A DNA stretch of 64,000 nucleotides, taken from positions 248,001-312,000 of the forward strand of contig OY969110.1 in NCBI GenBank assembly GCA_963697995.1, in the 5' to 3' direction. How positions within the stretch are numbered: position 1 is the first letter of the stretch; every line of letters begins with the position of its first letter. Positions 53,111-60,851 of the stretch are shown piece after piece. The notes beneath the pieces are model-generated. The model was not told the DNA's origin, did no database searches, and saw only the letters and a list, made by a program, of their open reading frames with translations. This stretch comes from MFD00082-c5 sp963697995 (GTDB lineage: Bacteria; Chlamydiota; Chlamydiia; Chlamydiales; JAJFMB01). The translations under genes were made by a program, and so were the position numbers.

Positions 53111-54434
53111 ATCTCAAAGTAGAGTAGGAAATGATAGCTTTTCTTTTTACAAACTCATGCAAAAAACTCTAAGTCCACTTTGCGGGATCAACAGAGAAAT
53201 TGGGTTTGTTTCTCGCTCAAAAAATGACCCGAAGCTGATCATTACAGGGGGCGACCTTGTGGGAGTGCATACCATTCTGAAGAGGCCTGATCCTGGTCGA
53301 GGAGGGTACCACGTTGGGGGGACAGGCAACTTCAAAGAAGAAGCGATGATCAAAAATTTAGGAGAATCGCTTGAAAGGTATGCACAGCTTATTTCAGATT
53401 ATATCATCGCATTCCCCAAGCGTTTTTGCTCTTATCGAGATTTAGAGAGAGAGAATGAACGTGTTATTGACAAAAAGAATCTGCAACATTATGCAGAAGA
53501 ACAACTTTCTAGACCTAATTTTTTATTTAAACGTTTCGACGAAGATCAATCCCTTTCTTGGGTAAAACTGCCCTCTGTCATTCACAAAGAATCAATTTGG
53601 GTTCCGACTCAATTTGTTTTTTTAGGGTATAACGTTGACTATGGTAGAAACGAACCGTGGCTAACAAGCGCTGTCACAACGGGAACAGCTGTTCACCCCA
53701 TTGCTGAAATAGCCTGTAAGAGCTCTCTTTTAGAAATCATCCAAATCGATGCTGCCATGGGGCACTGGTACTCCTCACAAGTGGCCCAAGAGATCGTTTT
53801 TGACGAAAGAGTGGCAGTTTTTAAAACTTACCTCGACAAAACGCTTCCTCCTCACTCAGTAAAACCTCGGTTTTATTGGCTACCCAATGCAGATCTTCCC
53901 GGCTTTACGACTGCCTGTATTTTTGAAAATACGACAGGTGGTCTTCCGATGATTGCGATTGGACTTGGATGTGAGGCAAATCTCAATGAATCGCTTCACA
54001 AATCGTTTTTGGAAGGGCATGGAGTCGTGGGACTTGCAAGACTTAACATCATGAAAATGCAAGGACAAGAGAATCAAAATTTCCATGATCTCGACTCGAA
54101 TGTTGTGTTATACGCTTTGGGAAAAAATAAAGAGCTTATCCACAGGAAGTTTTCTCGAGAAAAAAAGATTAAAGCAAGTTCTCTTCCAAAAGATATGACG
54201 GGGGATACCAAAGAGATTTGTAAAACTTTAGTTCGAGCCTTTGAACAAACTGGAAAAGAGTTATTTATTACAGACTTAACTTCAATGGAAGCTAAGCAAT
54301 GCGATCTGTTTGTGACAAGGGCCTGGTCGCCAGATCTGTTACCCCTTTGCTTACCAGGTTGTGTCCAAAAACAAAATCCCCGCTTCAAAGATTATGGTGG
54401 TGTTACACATGAAGAGCCTCACCCTTATCCCTAA
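53100..54434 (+). CDS. SagD-type YcaO cyclodehydratase
   Basis: 444 residues from GTG 53100, well placed behind GAGGAGG. YcaO features: GRGGYHVGGTGNFKEEAMIK followed by NLGESLERYAQ (ATP/Mg-binding Glu and Arg), TSAVTTGTAVHPIAEIACKS with SLLEIIQIDA, and LGCEANLNESLHKSFLEGHG. The C-terminus is EEPHPYP; a proline-rich P-x-P-x-P-like tail is a hallmark of azoline-forming YcaO enzymes and enters the active site. It uses ATP to convert Cys/Ser/Thr of the precursor core to azolines together with the SagC-type protein. Assignment firm; core regiochemistry unknown. Confidence 0.94.
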   Translation: MLLRSQSRVGNDSFSFYKLMQKTLSPLCGINREIGFVSRSKNDPKLIITGGDLVGVHTILKRPDPGRGGYHVGGTGNFKEEAMIKNLGESLERYAQLISDYIIAFPKRFCSYRDLERENERVIDKKNLQHYAEEQLSRPNFLFKRFDEDQSLSWVKLPSVIHKESIWVPTQFVFLGYNVDYGRNEPWLTSAVTTGTAVHPIAEIACKSSLLEIIQIDAAMGHWYSSQVAQEIVFDERVAVFKTYLDKTLPPHSVKPRFYWLPNADLPGFTTACIFENTTGGLPMIAIGLGCEANLNESLHKSFLEGHGVVGLARLNIMKMQGQENQNFHDLDSNVVLYALGKNKELIHRKFSREKKIKASSLPKDMTGDTKEICKTLVRAFEQTGKELFITDLTSMEAKQCDLFVTRAWSPDLLPLCLPGCVQKQNPRFKDYGGVTHEEPHPYP

Positions 54435-55176
54435 TAGCGAGACCTATGGTTTGACACTATTGCTACTGCTCATTTTGAGCAGTTTCTCTCTCTCTTCTTT
54501 GATTTATTTCAAGTGGTGTCGGCAATCTCGATTTGGAATCGTCGATATTCACTGTATCGTCAAAGGGATTATTGTTTGTTTTGGACTTTTTCTTTTCCCC
54601 TTGCTGGACCTGTTTTACTGTTCATTCTTAAAACTAACACTTGCCACTATCACAGGAATCGCTATCGGATTTCTCCATGTCAATTTGGAGTTCTTTCTAT
54701 CGAGAAAAATGTTTAGAAAAACTCTTTTCCAGAAAGAAACACCTTCCAAAACGCAAGACATGCATAATGTAGGAACAGTGAAAAGGAAATCGTTGTTCTC
54801 TAAGCAAGAGCCTTCATCGAAGGAAAAAGAGACTGTTAATGTCCCCAGCTATTCTTCATTTAGCCTATCAAGTGTTCTTTTAGTAGCCTTCCTTGAAGAG
54901 GTTTTATTCCGGGGATTTTTGCTTCAGTACCTCTTTGCTATCCCTTCTTTTTTTTTCATTCCCGCCCTCCTCTTAGCATCGTTTCTCTTTGGAGCTTCCC
55001 ATTTGAATATGAACAATACCCAATTTCTTTCTAAAACTCTCTTCAGTCTTTCCCTGTTTGCCGAAGTGATTTTATGTAAAACTCTTTTTGCATCGGTTTT
55101 GTCCCATCTTGTTTTCAATTACCTCTCCTATAGCCATCTACAACAATTAAGGAGGAGTCCAGTTGCTTCCTCTTAG
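54409..55176 (+). CDS. CPBP-family intramembrane protease (SagE-like)
   Basis: About 255 residues from ATG 54409; the longer GTG 54361 and ATG 54391 are alternatives. It is polytopic, with a cytoplasmic Lys/Ser-rich loop (about 105-145). CPBP motifs are complete: Glu163-Glu164-x3-Arg168 in EEVLFRGF, His198 in FGASHLNM, and His233/Asn237 in SHLVFNYL. In the streptolysin S system SagE has this fold and is the candidate leader protease or immunity factor. The complete active site here favours leader cleavage at LPGG. It overlaps the YcaO end, so it is co-translated. Confidence 0.85.
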   Translation: MKSLTLIPNSETYGLTLLLLLILSSFSLSSLIYFKWCRQSRFGIVDIHCIVKGIIVCFGLFLFPLLDLFYCSFLKLTLATITGIAIGFLHVNLEFFLSRKMFRKTLFQKETPSKTQDMHNVGTVKRKSLFSKQEPSSKEKETVNVPSYSSFSLSSVLLVAFLEEVLFRGFLLQYLFAIPSFFFIPALLLASFLFGASHLNMNNTQFLSKTLFSLSLFAEVILCKTLFASVLSHLVFNYLSYSHLQQLRRSPVASS

Positions 55177-55903
55177 CTCCTTTTTCTTAAGTACTTTTTT
55201 TGTATTTTTCTACTATCTTTTTTTTAAAAAGGGGATGATGCTCCTTGCAAGAAAAGGGGCCCAAGCGGGAATCATTCACTCCTCTTCACTACCCTACAAC
55301 GATCTTATAGGAATAGTAGAACTTATCCTTATTGCCCTCTCTCACGTCATTTTCATGCTCTCAATGGTCACCTATTTTGATATGCCTCTTTTGACAAAAG
55401 AGGCAGCCCACTTCAAATGGATTTTTATTCCTTATGGAGCCACTCTCGGAATCGCCATTATGGGAGTTTCCTACTTAGCGTGTGGAGTCAATATGAAGCT
55501 TTGCGAGCTTTTTTTTCCAAACTCTTCACCCAAAGGATTGGATCAATGGATGGTCATTTCTCGAGGAGGTTGGATCAGACATCACCTGCAGGTGTTTCGC
55601 AATCTTCCAATGGCCTATACTCTTTTGATTGTCACCATGCAGATTGGATCTGAAGAGATCATTTTTCGTGGGGTCTTTTTTTCGGAATTAACCAAATACT
55701 CTCTCCCTTTTGGTTTTTTCTACTCCCTCTTTCTCTTTGTCTTTATGCAAAGTTTTCAGATGAATTCGAAATATGGGGCGATGTTTCCGATGACTGGTGC
55801 TTTAGTTATGGGCATCATTCACAATTTGCTTTATTTTTGGGAACCTAGTATTACTCCCCTAATTATCTCTCACTTAACCTTTTTTTTATTTTCGGTGTTA
55901 TAG
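55163..55903 (+). CDS. Second CPBP-family membrane protein, degenerate active site
   Basis: 246 residues from TTG 55163 behind AAGGAGGAG, overlapping the previous gene by 14 bases. About six to seven membrane helices. Motif 1 is intact (SEEIIFRGVFF). The His of motif 2 is not in its usual place (FVFMQSFQMN where F-x-x-x-H is expected) and the last motif reads SHLTFF without Asn, so catalysis is doubtful. Paired active and inactive CPBP proteins could divide protease and immunity roles. Start of the MATE gene follows after one base. Confidence 0.78.
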   Translation: MLPLSSFFLSTFFVFFYYLFFKKGMMLLARKGAQAGIIHSSSLPYNDLIGIVELILIALSHVIFMLSMVTYFDMPLLTKEAAHFKWIFIPYGATLGIAIMGVSYLACGVNMKLCELFFPNSSPKGLDQWMVISRGGWIRHHLQVFRNLPMAYTLLIVTMQIGSEEIIFRGVFFSELTKYSLPFGFFYSLFLFVFMQSFQMNSKYGAMFPMTGALVMGIIHNLLYFWEPSITPLIISHLTFFLFSVL

Positions 55904-55904
55904 A

Positions 55905-57290
55905 ATGGAAAGAACAAATACTCTCACTCAAGATAGCTACATGAGCACTCTGTTAAATTTTTCATGGCCTTTTGTGTTGATTTCACTCATCAACTTTTTT
56001 ACACCTATCGTAGACATCTTTTGGCTCAAATGGTTTGCCGTTCTTGAAAATGCAACAGTCATTGTAAAGATGAGCTCCGACATCATCAGTTTTTTGCAAA
56101 TTACAGCAATGGCTATTGCCACCTCTTTTTCAATCTATATTAACAGGCTATATGCAAGAAAAGAGTTTTCCAAAGCTCAATCGATGCTTCATGTTGGGAT
56201 TGGTCTTGCTTTGATCTTAAGTCTTATGCTTTCATTTGTAGGCTCTTTTACCTATGGAAGTATCGTCAACTTTTACGAAATCACTGACTCGATGAAATCC
56301 GATGCTCTCAAATATATCTCGATCTTCGTGTTAGGGATTCCAGGGCTTATTTTATCGATGTTTGCTGTTTCTATTCTAAAATTAAAAGGAAACTCTTTTC
56401 CCATACTCAAAGGGGCCTTGTTGAATCTGTGTTTAAATATGATTTTAACTCCTCTATTAATTCTTTACTTCAAAGAAAAAATATACGCTGCAGCTTTTGC
56501 CTCACTTTTTGCTCTTTATATGCAGTGTTTTTTCTACATAAGAAAAATCAATCAGGACGAAGAACTTCCCCTTAACTTTTCGTTAAAATTAACTTCTTTA
56601 GATGAAATGAAAGCTGTCGTTAAAGAGATTCTTCCAATGGCAATAAGTGAGATCATCAACAGCTTTTCGCTTGGAATCTCTCTTTTATCGCTCGGAATCA
56701 TGTTCTCTTGGTACTCTAGAGTGGTCATGGAATGCGTCTTTATCGGAAGCTATTTTGCTGGCTTTTTTCAAAATATTGTCCTAACTGTTTCGGGAACGAT
56801 CATCCCCTTTGTTGCACAAAACTTTGCAATTCAAAAGTTTGAAAACATCTCAAAAGGGGTTCATTTTCTGGCTATGCTCTGTTTCTCCTTAGGTCTTGGG
56901 ATTGCTTTTGCCTTTTTTATCTCTTCTTCTTATTTGATTTCTCTTTTTACACAAGATCCTGAAATGATTGTGAACACCTCAATCTACCTAAAGTTGGTCT
57001 GTATTCCCTGTCTGTTTGGCATCTCTTCTTTCCCCTACCTTTTTTCAATCATCGGCTTAGGTGATTACAAAGGAGTTTTCCTTTTAACACTTTGGTCGCT
57101 TTATGTCTCAACGCTGACACCGATTTACCTTGTTTACAAATTCATGGATCCTTCGATTTATAATGCGGCATTAGCTTCTAGTATTGGCTATTCGCTCACC
57201 TTTTTTGGTTTTTTCGTCTACTTTAGAAGGAGCATGGCAACCCTTACTCATCAAGAGCCCATTTTAGTTAGTCGGCCCTTAAAAAAGTAA
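55905..57290 (+). CDS. MATE-family transporter, C-terminus formed by a MITE
   Basis: 461 residues with twelve predicted helices in the MATE pattern: LLNFSWPFVLISLINFFTPI, MAIATSFSIYINRLYARKEF, LNLCLNMILTPLLILYF, LSGTII/VSGTIIPFVAQNFAI and GISSFPYLFSIIGLGDYKGV. MATE carriers expel cationic compounds with Na+ or H+. As last gene of the cluster it probably exports the mature peptide or protects the cell, where streptolysin S operons use an ABC exporter instead. The final residues VSRPLKK and the stop come from the element at 57269-57530, so a few native residues are missing. Confidence 0.88.
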   Translation: MERTNTLTQDSYMSTLLNFSWPFVLISLINFFTPIVDIFWLKWFAVLENATVIVKMSSDIISFLQITAMAIATSFSIYINRLYARKEFSKAQSMLHVGIGLALILSLMLSFVGSFTYGSIVNFYEITDSMKSDALKYISIFVLGIPGLILSMFAVSILKLKGNSFPILKGALLNLCLNMILTPLLILYFKEKIYAAAFASLFALYMQCFFYIRKINQDEELPLNFSLKLTSLDEMKAVVKEILPMAISEIINSFSLGISLLSLGIMFSWYSRVVMECVFIGSYFAGFFQNIVLTVSGTIIPFVAQNFAIQKFENISKGVHFLAMLCFSLGLGIAFAFFISSSYLISLFTQDPEMIVNTSIYLKLVCIPCLFGISSFPYLFSIIGLGDYKGVFLLTLWSLYVSTLTPIYLVYKFMDPSIYNAALASSIGYSLTFFGFFVYFRRSMATLTHQEPILVSRPLKK

Positions 57291-57530
57291 GGGTTCCTTG
57301 AGAAAAATTTGCAGTTAATGAGGAAGAGAGACATAGCCTATTTTGCAAGGTTTAATTATATGACAATGAGATGGAACACGCACTCTCCAAAGAAAAAGTG
57401 ATCCTTTTGCAACAAAAAAAGCGGTGAACGATGATCCAACCCCCCTTCTCAAGGTTTGGTGAGGAGTAAAACGCCTTTTTTGTCAAAAGGGGCACTTTTT
57501 ATTGGAGAGGACTTTTTTAAGGGCCGACTA
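57269..57530 (+). repeat. MITE-like element, TAGTCGGCCC family, copy 12
   Basis: 262 bp, TA-bounded; it lacks about 19 bases (the AAACTGCAAATTTCGCGA block) relative to copy 1. It closes the peptide cluster and provides the MATE stop codon. From 57531 to 57600 there is nothing else. Confidence 0.9.
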
Positions 57531-57600
57531 GTTAAGCCGACACAATAGACTTTTAAAAGAGGTCTATTGGAAAGATTCAGCTTGCCTGGTAAAACGATTT

Positions 57601-58443
57601 TCAAAAAAGCCATTTCAAAAGCTCAGCATCAAAAACTTCTGGTTCTTCATGTTGAGGAGAGTGTCCGCTTCGCTCAAAAATTTTAACCGTAAGATTTTGA
57701 AATTTCGATCTCAACGGATCCCAGCTTGAGGGGGGCGCAATAATGTAATCAAACCGACCTAAAGCTAAAAACACTGGCCTATCAAACGCTTCCAACCCTT
57801 TGGAAATATCAATATCTTTTAAAGCCTTTCCATAAAAATAATCCAATACCGGCATATTGGGACAAACCCCTTGCCAAAGGGGGGTTGCATCGAAATGGAA
57901 GTCGAAAGAGCTTTGAGGAGCCCTTCTGACATTCCATTTTACAAAAGCCTGATCAGGAGGCCATTTTGATAACTCCTCATCGGAAAACTCCCGAAGTCTT
58001 TCTTCAAGAGCGGCTTTTCGCTCCGGCCAAACGGACTCTTCCCAATTCCGTTCAGCCATTTTGGCACACTCAAAACTGAAACTTGGTGAGGTTGCTATCA
58101 TGACAACATGTGAAACATACTCGGGATATTTTTTCGCATACTCAATAGCAAGCAAAGCGTGCGCAGAATGCCCCACAACAAGACACTTGCCAATAGAAAG
58201 CTTCTGCCTTATCTCTTCAATATCATTTAAAAGGGTATCGAATGATGGCACTGAATATATGCCAGAAGCGGGAGGCTCTGCAAACCCTCGATAATCGACA
58301 AAATGTAACCTCAAAGATTTCTTTAGATTTTGGGAAAAACTACGAGGATAATAAATAGCACTTCCAAGAACTAAAACATTAGGTCCCTTCCCTTCAATAA
58401 AATACCTTAGCTTGAATCCCTCAATATCGATAACATTTACCAT
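57601..58443 (-). CDS. Alpha/beta hydrolase with GHSAH nucleophile elbow
   Basis: 280 residues from ATG 58443 (AGAGGT upstream); an upstream in-frame ATG at 58551 adds an unlikely 36 residues. Standard fold: GFKLRYFIEGKGPNVLVLGS, HFVDYRGFAEPP, nucleophile Ser93 in VVGHSAHALLAIEYAKKYP, Asp in GRFDYIIAPP and His in RSGHSPQHEEP. The G-x-S-x-G elbow has His in place of the last Gly. It resembles proline iminopeptidase/haloalkane-type hydrolases, so an esterase or peptidase is likely; substrate unknown. It stands alone between a MITE and gene relics. Confidence 0.82.
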   Translation of the reverse strand: MVNVIDIEGFKLRYFIEGKGPNVLVLGSAIYYPRSFSQNLKKSLRLHFVDYRGFAEPPASGIYSVPSFDTLLNDIEEIRQKLSIGKCLVVGHSAHALLAIEYAKKYPEYVSHVVMIATSPSFSFECAKMAERNWEESVWPERKAALEERLREFSDEELSKWPPDQAFVKWNVRRAPQSSFDFHFDATPLWQGVCPNMPVLDYFYGKALKDIDISKGLEAFDRPVFLALGRFDYIIAPPSSWDPLRSKFQNLTVKIFERSGHSPQHEEPEVFDAELLKWLF

Positions 58444-58554
58444 AAGACCTCTAGAAACACGTTTATGATTATAATTTGCACAAAATGAATTAGGAGTATA
58501 CCATCTTAATTTAAAAATTATTGATAGTCTAGCTAAAATGAAGAAATTCATTTT

Positions 58555-59056
58555 GAACCGCTTTTAGAGAGCTACCTCGAGTTAATTCATTATTGGTTCA
58601 ATGAGCCCCACGTACAAACATTCTACTCTTTAAGACCTTGGACACTTGATGAAGTTCAAAAAAAATTAGAACCCTATCTTAAAAGTGAAGCCCAATTCAC
58701 CCCTTTTATCATTTATCTTAAAATACCCGATCAAAGAATTCCCTTGGGAAAATCAAGCTCTAACAGATGAAATCGTGGAAAAAGCTGCGGGTTTCGATTT
58801 ATTTATTGGAGAAAAGGAGTTTTTGAATCAAGGTTTTGGATTTCATATTGTGGATGACTTTTTAAAAAAGGAGATTTGGCCTTATTACCACTACTGTTTG
58901 ACAGACCCGGACATTCGAAATAAAGGCTCTATTCGACTGTTTCAAAAGTGTGGATTTAACAAACACAAAATCATTCCCTTTGTCGATGCATTAAAAAATA
59001 AAAGAGAGCTACAGCTATTTATCAAGGAAAAACCAGTTGAATTTACGAAAAACTGA
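58555..59056 (+). pseudogene. AAC(6')-like acetyltransferase domain, broken copy
   Basis: One frame reads HYWFNEPHVQTFYSLRPWTL to about 58735, and a second from 58725 reads YPIKEFPWENQALTDEIVEK, FDLFIGEKEFLNQGFGFHIV and DPDIRNKGSIRLFQKCGFNK to 59056. Both match the acetyltransferase half of the bifunctional protein at 20524-21996. The GNAT strand (IPIGYIQ) is deleted at the frame change, and no start codon or kinase domain is present. Confidence 0.85.
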
Positions 59057-59109
59057 TAGCACTTAACGGCACCTATGCTAATTTATATAAAATACAGTTA
59101 AAAATATAA
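59047..59109 (+). pseudogene. Fragment of an ABC exporter C-terminus
   Basis: The frame reads KLIALNGTYANLYKIQLKI and stops, matching the end of the exporter at 17149-18906 (ELIASNGKYASLYNMQLRI). It directly follows the broken acetyltransferase, so a second copy of the resistance-type operon once existed here and has been rearranged. Confidence 0.8.
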
Positions 59110-59120
59110 AAAAACTCTCA

Positions 59121-59810
59121 TTATGAAATCGCCTTAGCTAACAAATAGGCGGCTAAAGCTGCGGCCCCCCCTACAAAAACCGTTTGAAAACCACTTTTGA
59201 AAAGAGAAGCGCCTGTAAAATATCCCTTGGCAACACCAAAGAAAAACAAGGCCATAAGAGTCACACAGGCTGAAATCAAGAGAGCTGTGTGCGAGTCTGA
59301 TATTAATATATAGGGAAATAGGGGAATGATACCCCCTACAACATACGAAAGAGCAATAGTAAAGGCGCTTTGAAAGGCTCTAGAAGGATCCGGCTTTTCA
59401 AGTCCGAGTTCAAATTTCATCATGAAATCTTTCCAGGCTGTAGGATTGCGCTTAAGTGCCTTCACAACAGATAATGATTCTTTTTGAGAAACACCATACT
59501 CGGCAAAGATATCATAGATTTCCTGTTCTTCAACCTCAGTTTTTTGGATAATCTCAAGCTGTTCCCGCTTAGCTTCAGTCTCAAAATGTTCCACGTCACT
59601 TTTAGCAGCTAAATACCCCCCTAAACCCATAGCAATCGAGCCTGCTGCAATTTCGGCAAAGCCAGCTGTCACGACAAGATGAGTTTCAGCAATAGCACCA
59701 GAGATCCCAGCAGCAAGAGCAAAAGGCACGGTCAATCCATCTGACATGCCAATCACCACGTCTCTTATGGTGTTCCCCCCTTCAAAATGCTCTTCTCTGT
59801 GATATATCAT
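59121..59810 (-). CDS. VIT/CCC1-family Fe/Mn transporter
   Basis: 229 residues. The VIT1 pattern is clear: helix 1 with TIRDVVIGMSDGLTVPFALA, AETHLVVTAGFAEIAAGSIA and MGLGGYLAAKSDVEHFETEA, a cytoplasmic Glu-rich metal-binding region (EVEEQEIYDIFAEYGVSQ, MKFELGLEKPDP), then three C-terminal helices. It moves Fe2+ or Mn2+ out of the cytoplasm in exchange for protons. No ribosome site is obvious before 59810. No metal regulator is adjacent. Confidence 0.92.
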   Translation of the reverse strand: MIYHREEHFEGGNTIRDVVIGMSDGLTVPFALAAGISGAIAETHLVVTAGFAEIAAGSIAMGLGGYLAAKSDVEHFETEAKREQLEIIQKTEVEEQEIYDIFAEYGVSQKESLSVVKALKRNPTAWKDFMMKFELGLEKPDPSRAFQSAFTIALSYVVGGIIPLFPYILISDSHTALLISACVTLMALFFFGVAKGYFTGASLFKSGFQTVFVGGAAALAAYLLAKAIS

Positions 59811-60079
59811 TGTGAATCGATTGATTTAATTAACTCCTTAATATTGTAAGGAATAAAATAATGTCAATCACATCAGCTACTTTTTAGAAACTAGTCGACA
59901 GATCTTCTCTGCTACATCTTCAGGCGCTTCAAAACAAAAAGTATCGTATCCCTCCTCAAATAAATTGGGAATTAACTTTTTAAATATTTTTTTTAAGCCC
60001 CAAAGCCCAATGTCTTTCAAAAATAATAACAAGGGGTAAAGTTGCAGATGAGGATATCATTGAATTAAACTATGTTATT
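59811..60079 (-). other. Intergenic region with a small coding relic
   Basis: On the minus strand, about 60040-59887 reads WGLKKIFKKLIPNLFEEGYD then TFCFEAPEDVAEKICRLVSK before TAG. It looks like the 3' end of a lost gene; I do not recognise it. No start, and upstream sequence is broken by the MITE at 60080. Confidence 0.4.
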
Positions 60080-60243
60080 TAGTCGGCCCTGAAAAAGTCA
60101 TCTCCAAAGAAAAAGTGATCCTTTTGCAACAAAAAAAGCGGTGAACGACGCTTCCCCCCCTTGAGGTGTTTGGTGAGGAGTAAAACGCCTTTTTTGTCAA
60201 AAGGGGCACTTTTTATTGGAGAGGACTTTTTCAGGGCCGACTA
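60080..60243 (+). repeat. MITE-like element, TAGTCGGCCC family, copy 13 (164-bp short form)
   Basis: The same internal deletion as copy 9, so the short form is a genuine subclass. Its right TIR supplies the last residues and TGA of the pentapeptide-repeat gene. Confidence 0.88.
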
Positions 60244-60830
60244 TTTATTATAATATCTAATCCGTCCAACAATCTAACAGCTTCGGGCAAGGAAAATTTA
60301 GCCTTTTTGATTTTATTTGTTTCAAGATCAATACGATATCCCACCGCGCTCGTAAAATCTGCTTGAGATAAATCACATTTGTGAAAAATTGTGAGAGATA
60401 AGTCTGTCTCTGCAAAAACTGCTTTATTTAATATCGTATTTGTAAAATAAGACTCATAAATTTTACACCTTTCAAAAATCGTATTTTTCATATTTAAATC
60501 GGAAAAGTTACAATATGAAATTAAACAGTTTTTAAAGGATACAGAAAAAAAAGTTTTATCGCATTTAAAAAATTCAGCTCCTACAATTTTGCAATCGATA
60601 AACTGTACCTCTTGGAAGCGACAAGCGTCGAATTTGGGAAGACTTAAATGACAATTAGTAAAAATGCAGGCAGAAAACTTTGTATTGCGAAGAATCGATT
60701 CGGAAAAGTCACAACTTGTAAAGGAGCAGGAAATAAAAAAATGTCCTTCGAGAGATTTTTTTAAAAAACTCTCGAATTTAAACACTTTCTCTTCATTGTT
60801 TAATGGCTGATGAGTCATAACAAGAACCAT
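60231..60830 (-). CDS. Pentapeptide-repeat protein (Qnr/MfpA-like fold)
   Basis: 199 residues; ATG 60830 behind GGGTAAG, with ATG 60818 also possible. Residues 30-165 are A(D/N)LXX-type repeats with Phe or Leu at the centre (CDFSESILRNTKFSACIFTN, CRFQEVQFIDCKIVGAEFFK, TDLSLTIFHKCDLSQADFTS), forming a right-handed quadrilateral beta-helix. Size and layout resemble Qnr proteins that shield DNA gyrase, but many pentapeptide proteins do other things. The last residues NSRP and the stop lie in the MITE at 60080-60243, so the C-terminal dimer region has been altered. Confidence 0.8.
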   Translation of the reverse strand: MVLVMTHQPLNNEEKVFKFESFLKKSLEGHFFISCSFTSCDFSESILRNTKFSACIFTNCHLSLPKFDACRFQEVQFIDCKIVGAEFFKCDKTFFSVSFKNCLISYCNFSDLNMKNTIFERCKIYESYFTNTILNKAVFAETDLSLTIFHKCDLSQADFTSAVGYRIDLETNKIKKAKFSLPEAVRLLDGLDIIINSRP

Positions 60831-60851
60831 CTTACCCTAAATCAGTCATTT

